Part shown: positions 11,659 to 24,167 of the stretch, in pieces | How positions within the stretch are numbered: position 1 is the stretch's first letter | Layout: every line of letters begins with the position of its first letter | NCBI GenBank assembly: GCA_020726505.1 | Contig: JAHLEZ010000002.1 | Location: forward strand, 868,001 to 932,000 | Direction: 5' to 3' | Origin: Leptodontidium sp. MPI-SDFR-AT-0119 | Taxonomy: Eukaryota; Ascomycota; Leotiomycetes; Helotiales; Leptodontidiaceae | Length of the DNA stretch: 64,000 nt | Notes under the pieces: generated by a model | Told to the model about the DNA's origin: nothing | Databases searched by the model: none | The model's input: only the letters and a program-made list of their open reading frames with translations | Made by a program: the position numbers and the translations under genes

Positions 11659-11876
11659 TTTGACCGGTATTGTCTGCAAGGCTTGGGAAATAATTTGGTG
11701 TCAGGATTCGGTTTCAGTCGCGGACTGTCTAGAGGTGGAGCTCAAGGTAACTTTTTTTTTGGTCGGCTCGGAAAAACTCGCGGGCCGACACGATCTCAGC
11801 CTTGTGCCTCAAAGCACTTTCTGATAATGACTTGGAACATTCTACTGCTGTTTGAATTGTCGAGAAATTTTCAATT
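11659..11876. promoter_or_regulatory. Bidirectional promoter gap, RPA34 / GRC3
   Basis: Only 218 bp separate the two start codons, so both promoters must share or abut here. A T-rich tract (CTTTTTTTTTGG near 11750) lies in the middle. No specific factor site is claimed. Confidence 0.6.
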
Positions 11877-14388
11877 ATGTCCTCAAATAAGAGACGAAAA
11901 CTGGAGGTAGCACTAAAGAAACCCCGTAAGTCGTGAAATTTCTATGACAAAAAATTTTGTTAATTTTTTACCAGAATTAAGTGCCTTTGCGGCAAGACAG
12001 GTCTTGAAGAGCAAGACGAGTAGCCCGAAAAGTCCTGCAAGACAGAACGAATCATCGGCTATTTCAGATGCTACTACACTTCCAAATCTGAATGCTCCAG
12101 ACTTAGAGAAAACCATCAAACCAGATTCGCAAAATGTTCTTGGAGACACCACGCCTCAAGATGGCACAGACTCAACTCCGGGTGGGATCAACCTTAGGCT
12201 CGATGAAGAGGGACAACTCACTTCGTAAGAGATTACCAATTTGCACTTTGGTCTCTGATGCTTACGGGGAACAGTTTCGAATCATGTGGGGGCTCCCCAG
12301 AGGTCTTGCCTCCGCGGCCAGCTATATCACTCTCATCCTTCAAGCCAGCCAAGAGCAACTTGAAAGATCTTGGAGCTGGTGCCATTCGAGTCAAACTAGC
12401 TCCTGGCGAGGTAAATTCTGTCAGCAATTTCATATGATCTCTGCTAACCTTTTCAGCGTCTAGTTATTGTTGGCCAGTATGGGCTCTGTGTCAAGGAAGG
12501 CCAAATCACTCTCATGGGCTCAACTCTGCAGCCTTCCAAAGCTTCACATCGAGTTTTTGCAGCATCCTCTCACTCATTACCGGTTATCAGGTGCCTGTCA
12601 ACTGATATCAACTCAGCCGATATTGTACTTCGCAACTGCTATAGTGGCCTGGAAGATCTGGAAATGATGTCACCACTTTTTGGACGACTGTGGAACTATC
12701 ATTCTGGGCCACTGGGAGCAGAACACGAAGACTTATTGCCAAGATTCAAAAACAGTACATTTAGAATCGTAAGTGGAACTCCACCAAATATGCTCCGTCC
12801 AAACACTAAATTGAAGTAGCTGTTCGCATCCAAGCTTGACTCGCAGACCAGCTATCTACAGCCTCTCGTATCTCCAGCAGAATGGAACCTGCTCCTCTCT
12901 AAATTATCGGAACCAGCAGAGAAGAAGCGGGCCATCATGGTCTGTGGACCTAAATCATCTGGTAAATCAACATTTACGAAGCTGCTATGCAATAGACTAC
13001 TAACAGAAACATCCGGAAACACTTCACTACAAAGCATTGCACTTCTGGACCTGGACCCAGGCCAGCCCGAATACTCACCACCGGGACAGCTAGCTCTCGT
13101 CCATGTCCAAGAGCCCAATTTCGGGACTCCATTTTCCCACCCCGTCCCATGTGGGAAGAGCAAGATAATCCGTACCCACTCCATTGCTTCGATATCACCC
13201 TCTTCAGATCCAAGTCTATACATGACCTGTGCTCTCGATCTCTTCTCCCACTGCCGGGCCATGGGATCTACGGTTCGAGACTGTCCTCTGATAATCAACA
13301 CTCCTGGCTGGGTATTTGGCACGGGACTGGAAATTCTGGTCGATTTGATAGGCAGAGTCAAGCCAACGGAAGTTATATACATGTCACAGGACGGACCTCC
13401 AGAAGTCGTTGGAACACTGAAAGAAGCAACCATGTTGACACCACTCTTCACTCTTCCGTCGCAGATTAGCGAATATACAACTCGAACAGCAGCTCATCTC
13501 CGTACTATGCAAGCGATGTCCTACTTTCATCTGAATGCGGGGAACACCGAGACACTGAATTGGAGTGGTAAACCTCTAACTTCTATACCACCCTGGGAAG
13601 TGCGGTATTCAGGAGAGGATCCTGGAATCCTAGGCGTGATGTGCTACGGCGAACAGCCGCCCCCAGAACTACTTGCCGAAACTATCAACGGCTCTCTCGT
13701 AGCAGTCGTCGTAATCGACGACATATCCGCAATACCTAGGCGTGGCAGCGATCGAGAAGAGGGCCACGTAGGCAGTCCAACCCAAGACGATCATTTCGAT
13801 GCGGAGATCCGAGTGCTCGATCACTCACATGAACCACGGCGGATCGAAGAACCGAGGATTCTCAGAACGCCAGCGGAAAAAATCCCCTATTTCAACCCAG
13901 CTAACGCCATCACGCTCGATCCGAGATATTCGCATTCGATTGGCATTGCTCTTGTTCGCGGGATCGATGTCCGTCGACGACGCATCCAGCTATTGACTCC
14001 AATTCCGCTGAACGTTATTGAAGAGATCAATGAGTCTGGGAAGAAGATAGTGCTTGTCAGTGGGAAATTGGATACCCCTGGATGGGCGTATACCGAAGAA
14101 TTGAATATGAAGATTTCACAGGATAAATTGGCTGAGAAGCTAGTTGTGGGATCGACGAACACTGTGGAGGAGGACGTGGATGTTGACGACGAGTATATTG
14201 ATGATGTAGATATGGATGCTGCTGAGAGTGGAGATGGCAAGGATTTGGAAAGGCAACGCAATGCTGGAGATGGGTTCCAAGATGCACCTTGGGTTGAGAG
14301 GCTGGATGGATCGAAAGGTAGGGGAGTGGGTTCAAGGGTATGGAGAGTGAGGAGAGATTTGGGGAGAGTGGGAGATGGAGGAGAATGA
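11877..14388 (+). CDS. GRC3: Polynucleotide 5'-hydroxyl-kinase GRC3, 771 aa
   Basis: Kinase that phosphorylates 5'-OH RNA ends during ITS2 processing of pre-rRNA and contributes to Pol I termination; acts in the nucleolus. Five exons join in frame: 11877-11925, 11975-12224, 12275-12410, 12457-12768, 12820-14388. The N-terminus MSSNKRRKLE is basic. A beta-sandwich part (RVKLAPGERLVIVGQYGL) precedes the P-loop VCGPKSSGKST near 12940-12972, and LLDLDPGQPEYSPPGQ follows as the Walker B/lid region typical of Clp1/Grc3 kinases. The C-terminus is long, with an acidic tract (VDVDDEYIDDVDMD) and a basic end. Length fits fungal Grc3. Closeness to RPA34 suggests shared regulation with rRNA synthesis (inference). 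Confidence 0.93.
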
Positions 14389-14693
14389 GTACCCGCTTGG
14401 AGATATGTTAGAATTGATACCCTGCAGCCATGCTATGCGCTTTTGGGGAGCTTTGCACCATTCCTTTCGTAAGAAAGTCACATGGCGTTAGTTACAAGAT
14501 GATAACTTATGATTACGATACTTCATAAAATTTGGAATTGATCGTAGCCTATATTCACACATACATTATACGAAGGACCCCGCGCCGGATAGTACCAGAT
14601 CCTCCTCCCAGCTATTTAGCAATCTGGCAAGCCAACCAGCCCAGTCAGACCGCTCCACAACGCCAAAACATCAGTGGTAAAGCAAGTAGGATT
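14389..14693. other. Convergent 3' spacer GRC3 / MSH2
   Basis: A 305-bp spacer between two convergent 3' ends. No gene or structured element seen. Confidence 0.5.
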
Positions 14694-17588
14694 TTACAAT
14701 GCCTTCACGCTCTGGAAGAACGGATTCGCCAACAACTTCTCGTCCCCTTTCACCAACTCCAGCATCTTAGTCGTCATCTCTTCCTTACTCAGATTTTTCC
14801 CTTCACATTCCTCTTTCCACTTTAGTAGTACATCCTTCAGCAAGGCACTGCCTTCTTCAACATCCTCTTTGCCATACTTGATCGCTTGCCCCTCGTGTTT
14901 ACTCGTGAAGTCCTCAAGCTCATCTGCTTTCCGCTTGGCCATGTTGACGACTTTCTCTGGAAAGCGAACTAGTTCGGCAACGTGGATGCCGAAACTCTGG
15001 TCGCAAACACCTTCCTCGACTTTGTAGAGGAGAGTGACCTCTCTCTTTGCCTTGCCATTGTCGTCAATGTGTGCAACGACATGTAAATTCTGGACTTGGG
15101 GATACTGGTCCACTAGAGCAGTGAGTTCGTGGAAATGGGTAGCAAACATGGAAAAGCAACCGATCTCCTTGACGATGTGCTCCGAAATTGCCCATGCTAG
15201 ACCGAAACCATCATATGTGCTAGTACCACGTCCAAGCTCGTCAATAATGATGAGAGATTCCGAGGTGGCAGATTTGAGGATGTTTGCAGTTTCAAGCATT
15301 TCTGCCATGAAGGTCGACACTCCCTTGAGCTGGGAATCACTAGCTCCAACTCGAGCAAGTATGCAGTCAAAGATGGTCAGCTCTGCTTCGTCACAAGGGA
15401 CAAAACAACCAATTTGAGCCATCAAGGCAATCACACCGATTTGACGGATGTATGTTGACTTCCCGCCCATATTGGGGCCTATGTAAATTAGAAAATCGAG
15501 GACTGACTAGTGGGGAAAGGGTTGCAAACCTGTGATAATCAAGAACTCAGACGATTTTCTCTCCAGAGTCACATCGTTGGTAATGAACTGAATGTCGTCC
15601 TGCATCTCCATGCAGGGGTGTCGCGCTTCCTTCAAGATGGTATTACCCTCACCTCGAGGGTGTATCTTGGGTCGAACATATGATGTTGGTGCATGAACAG
15701 AGCAGTGGGCAAAGCTGATAATGACGTCCATATGTGCCAAAACGCCGGCCAAGAGTTCCAGGACAGGGCAGTACGAAGCTGCTACGCTTACAACCTCGTT
15801 GACCAAACTGCTCTGGGTTCGGTTGTAGTTCTCAGAGAGTTGATCAAACTCTCGCCGAATGCTTTGTAGTTTCTGGGTAGTAAAGTAGACACCATTCTTC
15901 TGTGTTGAACACTCTTGATACTGCTTCTTGTTCCGAATGCATGCTGCTTCGGTCCTTGTAAGACGCATGCACCAACCATGGACTTTGTGATTTTCCAGGA
16001 AGAGTTTCTTGTCAATGTCTTGGCCGAGATCTTTGCTGGCGGTTCTGTGCTCCTGGTCCATCTCAACCCTCATCTTGTCAAGTTTCTTTCTAATGATCCG
16101 AAGGCCGTCGTCGAATTCGGGTTTGATGATGTACTCGTGATTTTCCGCTGCCTGCAAGTCGACAGTTGTTTCCACCATTTCTTGTAACTTAGCGAGACTT
16201 TCCAAATACTCTCGAAGTTTCGAAGTGTAGGATTCTTCCAGAGGATCGCGATATTTCTCGTCCATCACCCCCTCGAGGGTGCCGATAAAGCCAGGGAGAC
16301 GGGTGACTACTTGCCATGCTCGGACAACATCTTCAAGGCTTGCCATCTTCCGTTGAAATCGCTTTGCCAGCCGGTAAAGGTCTGGAATTTGCTTCAAGTG
16401 TTCCTCCTGCATGGTTTGCCGCAACTCAGAGTCCTCAACAAATGCTTCTACAAGCTGCTGTCTCTTCTCAATCTCATCTTTGCTCATCAAAGGTTGTTTC
16501 AACCACTGTGCCAGGAGACGACTTCCCACGGGGGTTTTGCAGTGGTTTAGAAGCCCGTATATTGACATCGTCTTAGCTCCATCCCTGGGTCCAGGCATCA
16601 GATTCAAAGCCTTCAAAGCCGCGGCATCTAGCTTCATGAACTGGGACAGATCATGCTGATATAGTTGGTATTGTCCAAAATTTTCGGGATCGTGCATCAC
16701 TCCCAGGTACTTGATGAGAGCAGCTGCCGAGCCCATGGCAAGTTTCAGGTCGGTCTGTGGCAAAGTTCCGGCAGCTTTCTCATCCTTCAATAGCCTAGCC
16801 AAGTCCTGATCGATGTCCTTGGTGCCAAAGTCGCCACCTGCCCGTTCTGAAATGGCAATACCACAGCTATCGATGATAGCTTTCAGCTTGTTCATCTCCA
16901 CATCTTTATCCGACTTATCCACCTGAATCAAACACTCCTTTACTCCTAGCTGGATAAGGAGAGACTCGAAGTTCGAATATAAATCGTTGTCGAGAAATTC
17001 CGAGACACCTAATTCCCTGACACTGGCATCTGCGAAACAAACTCCGACATTTCTTGCCTCGGAGGCCTTTGCAGAGACCTTGACAGCTAATATGATCGGA
17101 GCTGCTTCAAATTGTCCTCCTAGTTCATCCTCGATATCTTGCAGGTTTCCAGGTGATGCTTGTTTGATGATTTTCCAGTTCATTTTGCCAGAGTTGCCCC
17201 ATACTTCGATTCTCTTTCCCAAACGGAAGAGGGCCTCTCGAAGGAAATTTCTGTAGACGGTGATGGTCATCGTGACCGAAGGAAGACCGGTCGAATCATT
17301 CTTGCCTAGCTGTCGTAGAACAGAGGTCGTTTTGTAGACCTAATAGGTGTGAGTTGCAAAACTCTTGCAGCCATTGGATGAGCTTACTGTTCGTGCAATG
17401 AAAGAAGCATCATCTCCATGTGCAGTATACCAGTCGCCACGATCAAAGACTCTTACAGTCTCATCATCTTTCGCTGGCAGAGACTTGAAGAACCTGATAA
17501 ACCCGCCTTCATCGTCAACCTACAAAGGTTAGCAAAGTCCCCAAGGCAAATTGTTCTAATATACCTTCAATTCTGGACGAGATGACAT
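14694..17588 (-). CDS. MSH2: DNA mismatch repair protein MSH2, 916 aa
   Basis: MutS homologue that pairs with MSH6 or MSH3 to recognise mismatches and small loops in nuclear DNA. Four exons join in frame: 17588-17565 (8 codons), 17519-17388, 17339-15530 and 15478-14694. The N-terminus (MSSRPELK, then [20 protein letters not shown]) matches the MSH2 mismatch-binding domain, which lacks the Phe-x-Glu of MSH6. The Walker A site [15 protein letters not shown] is split by the last intron. Walker B is [19 protein letters not shown], followed by ATHFHELT, and the C-terminal ends in FFQSVKAL, typical of fungal MSH2. Length is normal (yeast 964, human 934). It is divergent from TRM10. Confidence 0.96.
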
Positions 17589-17836
17589 GTTGAAGTGTTC
17601 AGAAAGCTTCCTTCATATAAACCCGTTTCAAATCGCAATTCACAGTTTATGTTGATAATTCTAGTTAAAGTGCTTCACGAGAAATCGCGGTTCAGGTCCG
17701 GGGACGCGACCGTGAGCGACTAGTCCCAATTGGACAAATTCTGCCATTTCACCGCTTTTGACGATGTGCAATTCATAATTATTTGATGGTTTGACCCCAT
17801 CACAATTCTCAGCACAACGACAACATCAATTCCAAG

Positions 17837-19201
17837 ATGGCCGAGTCAGAAGAACGACCTTCCAAGATTCGCAAGCTCAACTCATCAGATGGATCGACTG
17901 AACCTCTTCAGGACAATCTACAAAGCGTGGACCTCCCATCCGATCAAGCACTTCAAGGTCACGTCGACAACGAGGATTCTAAAGTCAGCGAGGTTCCTTC
18001 TACCACCAATGACCCACCATTATCAAGAAACCAACTGAAGAAACTCAGGAAACGTGAGCAATGGGAAGCTGGCAAGGAATTCCGCAAGGACAAGCGTCGA
18101 ACACTCCACAAGGAGAAGCAAGCTCGCAAAGCCGAAGCCCGAAAGGAGTTGAACGAGAAGATTGCCAAGGGTGAAATCGAGAAACCAGAAGTTGTCAAAC
18201 CAACCTTCCGTCGACCAGTTCAAACACCTGTTGCCTTCGTCCTGGATTGCGACTTCAATGAGCTTATGGCTGAGAAGGAAATCATCTCGCTCAGTGCCCA
18301 GATCACGAGATCCTATGCAGACAACAAGTGCAACCCTTACCGTGCACATTTGGCCATCAGTTCTTGGGGTGGATCACTCAAAGACAGATTTGAGAATGCT
18401 CTTGCTAGCACCCACCTCAGCTGGAAAGGGATCAAAATTTTCGAAGCCGATTTCGTTACTGCAGCGAAGGAGTTGGATGGGTTTATGAGAGGTCCGGAAG
18501 GTGGAAAGCTGGCAGGGGCGTTTCTTACTCAATCCCTGGATACCGGTTCTATTCCTGCTCAAAGTGTCGAGCAACGCGCCCATTCCAAGAAAAGGAAGCC
18601 AGAGCCAGACTCTGAGGTTGAAGCGTCCACGGTTGAAGCCGAAGGAAATTCAGACCCAGCTCCCGGAATTGAAGTCCCCGCAGTCAGACCATCTAATCTT
18701 GAAGCTTCTGTTACCAAAGTTGAGGAAGAGCCCAAGCCTTCTATCGTCTACCTCACATCCGATTCCGATACTACCCTATCTGTGCTCTCCCCCAACACTA
18801 CCTACATCATTGGTGGTATTGTCGACAAGAACCGACACAAGGGAATATGCTATAAGCGAGCCACTGAGCGTGGCATTCCAACAGCCCGACTTCCAATTGG
18901 CGAGTACATGACTATGCAAAGTCGAAGTGTCCTGGCAGTTAACCATGTTGTTGAAATCATGCTAGCATGGATGGAGACTGGTGACTGGGGAGAAGCTTTC
19001 TTGAAGGTTATTCCAAAGAGAAAGGAGGCAAAGCTGAAGAATAATCGCAAGGCTCAGCCAGCAGATGGAGGCAAGGATGGGGAGCAGGGAGATAGCCAGG
19101 ACGATGGAGAAGATAATGGTGCCTCATTGAAAGGGGACAGTGCCAGTCTTGAGGGTGATGAAACCAATGGTACCAGTTCTGCTTTCTGCTCCTTGAGCTG
19201 A
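17837..19201 (+). CDS. TRM10: tRNA (guanine-N1)-methyltransferase TRM10, 454 aa
   Basis: SPOUT-family enzyme that makes m1G at position 9 of tRNAs using S-adenosylmethionine. Single exon. A basic, disordered N-terminus leads into the domain at PVAFVLDCDFNELMAEKE. Then come LAISSWGGSLKDRFE, SIVYLTSDSDTTL and the knot signature YIIGGIVDKNRHKG, and finally IPTARLPIGEYM and VVEIMLAWMETGDW. A Ser/Glu-rich insertion of about 80 residues separates two parts of the domain (near 18540-18740), longer than in yeast. The tail is acidic. The start is supported by its in-frame, purine-rich context (AAGATGG) and the 248-bp divergent gap with MSH2. Confidence 0.94.
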   Translation: MAESEERPSKIRKLNSSDGSTEPLQDNLQSVDLPSDQALQGHVDNEDSKVSEVPSTTNDPPLSRNQLKKLRKREQWEAGKEFRKDKRRTLHKEKQARKAEARKELNEKIAKGEIEKPEVVKPTFRRPVQTPVAFVLDCDFNELMAEKEIISLSAQITRSYADNKCNPYRAHLAISSWGGSLKDRFENALASTHLSWKGIKIFEADFVTAAKELDGFMRGPEGGKLAGAFLTQSLDTGSIPAQSVEQRAHSKKRKPEPDSEVEASTVEAEGNSDPAPGIEVPAVRPSNLEASVTKVEEEPKPSIVYLTSDSDTTLSVLSPNTTYIIGGIVDKNRHKGICYKRATERGIPTARLPIGEYMTMQSRSVLAVNHVVEIMLAWMETGDWGEAFLKVIPKRKEAKLKNNRKAQPADGGKDGEQGDSQDDGEDNGASLKGDSASLEGDETNGTSSAFCSLS

Positions 19202-19481
19202 GATATTACATTTTCAGCTAGATGTTGAATGGCATTTGGGGGGCATTTGGCCAACGCTCGTACACTCGAAGAACATAAAACCGTCTGATGATTTGACTTG
19301 CAAATTTAGCTCTAGAATGCAATACAAACCGCTGTAGATATCGTTAATCCGTCCCAAGTGCATATCATAACCGTAGTACTGTATCACAGTATCACATTCC
19401 GTGTCCACTCATCCATACGTTACTTATACAGCATCATTCTACCAACAAACGCCATGACATAACCCAGAGAACCAAGCCCAC

Positions 19482-20220
19482 TCATCTCTTCTCCCCCTTC
19501 CCAACATAAGCTTCGGCCTTCTCGGCCCTCTCCTTCCTCGCCACCGTCTCCGACATCGTCCTCATCAGGCCCTCCAAGCCCTTGACACCTTTCTCCCAGC
19601 CCTTCTCAACCTGTGTCTGCCTCTCCAATCTCCCAACCCCCAAATCCGCATGCCCCATCTCCCTCTGTTCCTCCAACCTTGACAAAACCGCCTCATCAGC
19701 CTCCACACCCTCCTTATACTCCCTCTTCACATTCTCCGCCACTGAGCCTGGCACTTTCCGTCTCAGCGCCGCAATCTCTTCAATGAGATCTTCTTCTTGA
19801 CGCGCTAAGTCTTTCGCGCGCTCGAACAGTTTCGTGTTGAAGGGCTCGTGTTCTTCGATTTCGAGAATGGGGTTCGTGGAGGTTGTGGAGAGGATTGAGG
19901 AGAGAAGGTCTGGAGATGGATTCATGCCGTTAATGGTTATGTTTTCAGAGGAAGTGCGGAAGACATTGTTGATATACTATTCGAAGCATTAGTTCAGTTG
20001 TCTGGAGGATGCTGGACCCAGGAACCTGGGCATTCGGGGGTCTGGCAGTAAGACGTACTTCATTGACCAGTTCCTCGACGCGTTCTCTCATCTTGTCCTC
20101 TCCTTCAATGGGCGGCAGGTCCTTGTCTATCTTCTCGTTCGCGGCGCGTCGCACATTCGAGATGAGGTATTGCAAATCATCTGGAGACTGGAGCTCTATT
20201 TTCCTCTGGAATTCCGCCAT
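19482..20220 (-). CDS. Kinetochore protein Mis14/Nsl1, 218 aa
   Basis: Subunit of the Mis12/MIND complex that links inner kinetochore to the Ndc80 complex. Two exons, 20220-20059 and 19976-19482, phase 0. The N-terminus has KIELQSPDDLQYLISNVR then ANEKIDKDLPP, the signature of fungal Mis14. The second exon starts YINNVF and has a short Asn/Ser loop. The C-terminal half is a predicted coiled coil (FERAKDLARQEEDLIEEI onward). Length fits the family. Assignment rests on the N-terminal block and coiled-coil layout, so it is good but not certain. Confidence 0.8.
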
Positions 20221-21706
20221 TCTTCTCTGATCCCAAGTAACGCCCCTATCCTTTTTGCATGTCTGAGCCTTCGGCGTGTGTTTCGAGTTGGTGATGCAAT
20301 TGTTCTCAAGTCAGGTACAGTGCATTCAGAACTTTCCCATCCATCGTCGGTTGTTTACTTTACTTTGACATCCCACGCGGCCGCGTCTTGGCAAAACTTT
20401 ATTTCACTCGGTGGGCCAAGGCAAGAGAGAGCAAGCCCGGCACTCCACTCCTTATCGCGGAATGCGGGGAGTGCTCTTTGGCGGGGTGACATTCCATCTC
20501 ATCTCATTGTCACTTCCAAACTTTCTACAAATTTCATACGAATAAGCACAAATAGATAAGACGAAAGGTGCTTCTTACACCGTCTGAACGATTTCACAGA
20601 AATCCGGAATCCAAGTGGCTGGGAGCTGAACCTGTAATTCGCCTCTTGGGAAGCAAGCATGCAGGAGCTTCATGCAAGCTGCATGCAATGCACAGCTGGT
20701 GGTCTTCTTTTTGATGGGCCTGCAGTAGAGCTTCAACCTCTCGCTGCTCACCACGATTCCGACGATGCAGTAAATGGAAAATCTTTTGTGGCCTTGTGCT
20801 CATTCTCTCTGTGCTGTAACATTGCCTTTTGTACGGGTCAGCCGTGGCAGGTGTCAGTCAGTCAACCTTTGTTGTGATGCCTCGGGTGCAGCCGGATTGG
20901 ATTGACGATCAGATGATAGCTATCTGCTCTTTCGAGTCGGCTGAACCACTTTCCCGCCGTTGAGATCGGCTCAAAGGAAATGATGTTCTTTGACTTCTGG
21001 ATCCGAGACATTTGGAAGTAAGTCCGAATTGTTCGTGCTTAAAAAGTCAATCCCTGGTATTCCAATTTCTTCAAGTTCAGCTGGACCTTATTATTGGCTC
21101 GAAGTTAAAGGGTCATAACGCTCTCAACAAACTTGTGTCTCAGGATGGTCGGCCGTACCCTGCGGCTCAGGATATTTCAATAGTCAACTCTCGATGGATT
21201 CCGTCCAGCTAGGCCGAGCAAACAAGTGTCCTGTTGTTTTCGTGGAATGGCGGAATTTGAGTCACAGAAAGCCTCACGAGTCTAACTGAATTCCAGGCTG
21301 CAGGCTTCCCGCGAGGCAGCCCCCAAACCATGACTGCAAACTCCCCGAAATGAATCATACAAGCAGACCATCACTCTCAAATCCGGATACATTGCTTTGA
21401 ATGCCAAAGTAGAATTCATTGCAATGACCGAACCAACTAAGTAGAGAGTGACGCCCAAATAAACCGCCGCAGACTGTAACCCCGTAACCTGAGAAAATGC
21501 CCAACTCCAGCAACCAAACCAAACCAGCATCGTAATCATAGTGTTATCATCTAGGCATACGCACTCGTAAACCCGTCCCGAAATACTCCAGTGTCCAAAA
21601 ATAACTATCATGGGAATCATATGTTCATCTCCCTACGCCAGCATGTGCATGACCCCGAACCCGGATGTGCAGGCCGTCTACGCCCCAAAGCCGATAAGAC
21701 AACAAA
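20221..21706. other. Long intergenic region, no clear gene
   Basis: About 1.5 kb. It holds short open frames only. One on the minus strand (21620-21282, 112 codons) is hydrophobic and could span the membrane about twice (for example AVYLGVTLYLVGSVIAM), but it has no recognised domain and no clear splice partners. Around 20660-20700 there is a cluster of GCATGC/TGCATG words. No repeat array, tRNA or transposon ends were found. Confidence 0.4.
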
Positions 21707-22374
21707 TTATTGGGGAAACATCTCCTTGATCTCCTCGTCGCTGAGTCGGATCTCGTGGACCGGGTCTCGCTTTCGTTCGAGGGATTCGAAGTTGGATTCG
21801 ACGTAGGAAGGGAGGAAGATCTCTGGAGATGGTATTAGCGGTCTGCCTAGAGTAGCTTCAGATTATTGAGGATAGCATACCTGGGTTCCACTCGTATCCT
21901 TGAGATGATCTGACGCAAGTAATCTATGAAAGTGATTGTTAGTGCTGCCTGGAACAAACGCCAGCCTCTGGCTGGAAATGGGGAAACGTACCAAGCGTGG
22001 CACTCCATCAGGGTCTCCAATGTTGATGACAGTATGCTCCTGTTTCGAGAGAGACGAGCCTAAATAACAGTCAGCCATTTGCATTTTGGTATGGTGTAAT
22101 CTTCTCGAATATTGTGTTATGTATTGTTGGAGCCGGAGTAACTCGGACCATTATCTGACAGGGAGCTGGGGAAGACAACAAATAAATACTCACTTAGTAA
22201 ACTACGTCTCCGATCATGTCCGTATTTTGCGGTCGAGGAAGTAGGCGTTGCAGCTTGTTGTGGTTGTTGGGGAGTTCTGGGGCTTGAGAATGAGCTGGAG
22301 CTGCTGGAGCTTGTAGCAGCCTTGTTGCTCTCCCCATACCCAGTTCTCGTCGGAATGGTGATAGAGGAGGACAT
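21707..22374 (-). CDS. Conserved-looking small protein of unknown function, 135 aa
   Basis: Four exons join in frame with good splice sites: 22374-22194, 22059-21992, 21923-21881, 21822-21707. I do not recognise the family by name. The first 60 residues are Ser/Gln/Thr-rich and probably disordered. The rest looks constrained: KQEHTVINIGDPDGVPRL, then GYEWNPEIFLPSYVES, then HEIRLSDEEIKEMFPQ at the very end. No signal peptide or membrane helix. Three introns splitting a short ordered C-terminus, with exact frame continuity, argue strongly for a real gene. It is divergent from RPT3 (373 bp). No function is proposed. Confidence 0.7.
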
Positions 22375-22747
22375 GGTGAACGATTATAGCAAAGCTATCA
22401 GTGATGGAGAAGTCGAGGAAGTTCGAGTTTATTATTTCACAAGTAGTTGCAGTTGTTGTCGTGATTGAGTCGTCGTTGTTGTTGAATGTTGAAGATGGAT
22501 TGACCCAAGCAGTTGGAGAGAGACCTACAGGTTGACTGATGGCTGGCACAAGCGAAGTTGGTCAAGTTCCGTTCCCCGATGCAGCTAATGTAAATTGGGT
22601 TAGCGCTGTTTTGCGCTAGCCTGGTCGTAAGTAACAGCTGCCTTCGCGCCTCGCAGAACACCGAAAACATCTCAGCTTCAACGAGCCTCAACAACACACC
22701 AACCATCCTCCAGTATCACAGATCTTCATCCTCAGACCGCATTCAAG
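22375..22747. promoter_or_regulatory. Bidirectional promoter region, 135-aa protein gene / RPT3
   Basis: The 373-bp gap between two divergent start codons. No proteasome-element-like site was identified with confidence. Confidence 0.45.
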
Positions 22748-24167
22748 ATGGGAGACGTCATGATAGAAAACCCTGCGAACCAGGTTCTCCCTCACCGAAA
22801 ACAAATGGCTTCGTCGATACCAAACATCGATTCTTTGGAGGGTCTAGGAACCGATGGCACCGATGAGTACTCAACGATGAAGAAGCTACAACGGCATCTG
22901 GAGTGAGTGGGATAGTGATAGCGTGCTGGGAGCTGTGGCTGATACGGATATAGATACATTCATCTTCAGGAGGAGTACATCAAGGATGAACAACGGTATG
23001 GCATATCGGGCAATACTCATCAAACAATGGCTAACATCTCGCAGGAGCTTGAAGAGAGAGTTGGTGCGCGCACAGGAGGAGATCAAGCGGATTCAAAGTG
23101 TACCGCTGGTTATTGGTCAGTTCATGGAGGCCATCGATCAGAATACCGGCATCGTACAATCGTCCACCGGATCCAACTATGTCGTCCGTATCCTTTCCAC
23201 CCTCGATCGCGAGAAGCTCAAGCCTTCATCCTCCGTTGCTCTCCACCGCCACTCCAACTCCCTTGTCGATATCCTCCCTCCCGAAGCCGATTCCTCGATT
23301 GCCATGTTGGGCGCAGATGAGAAACCAGATGTTACATACGCAGATGTCGGTGGGCTGGACATGCAAAAGCAAGAAATCAGAGAGGCAGTTGAGCTCCCAC
23401 TCACCCACTTCGATTTGTGAGTAGCCCGAGTTTGGTTGTATTAATGGCGGATTGGCTAACGGTTGGGCAGATACAAGCAAATCGGTATCGATCCCCCACG
23501 AGGTGTTCTTCTCTATGGACCACCGGGAACTGGAAAGACCATGTTGGTAAAGGCCGTTGCAAACTCGACAACCGCAAACTTTATCCGTGTCGTTGGGTCA
23601 GAATTCGTGCAGAAGTACCTGGGAGAAGGACCTCGTATGGTTCGTGATGTGTTCCGAATGGCGAGAGAGAACTCCCCAGCAATCATCTTCATCGACGAGA
23701 TCGACGCGATTGCCACCAAGCGATTCGACGCCCAGACCGGTGCCGACAGAGAAGTCCAGAGAATTTTGTTGGAGCTGCTGAATCAAATGGATGGTTTCGA
23801 CCAAACCTCGAACGTCAAGGTCATTATGGCCACCAACCGAGCCGATACCCTGGATCCTGCACTGCTTCGTCCTGGACGTTTGGACAGAAAGATCGAGTTC
23901 CCCAACCTCCGAGACCGACGAGAGAGACGTTTGATCTTTACCACAATCGCATCCAGAATGTCCCTAGCCCCCGAGGTTGATCTTGACAGTCTGATTGTCC
24001 GAAACGACCCCTTGAGCGGTGCTATTATTGCAGCAATCATGCAGGAGGCAGGTTTAAGAGCAGTCCGCAAGAACAGATACAACATCATCCAGGTCGATTT
24101 GGAGGATGCATATTCCAGCCAGGTCAAATCCGCCAACGATAAGAACGTCTTCGATTTCTACAAGTAG
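22748..24167 (+). CDS. RPT3: 26S proteasome regulatory ATPase RPT3, 421 aa
   Basis: One of the six AAA ATPases at the base of the 19S particle, which unfolds substrates and opens the 20S gate. Four exons join in frame: 22748-22902, 22954-22995 (42 nt), 23045-23416, 23471-24167. An N-terminal coiled coil ([16 protein letters not shown]) precedes the OB domain. Walker A is [13 protein letters not shown], Walker B is [12 protein letters not shown], and the arginine-finger region is [17 protein letters not shown]. The C-terminus FDFYK ends in a hydrophobic-Tyr-X motif, which docks into 20S alpha pockets. [20 protein letters not shown] identifies RPT3 rather than the other five subunits. Confidence 0.96.
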
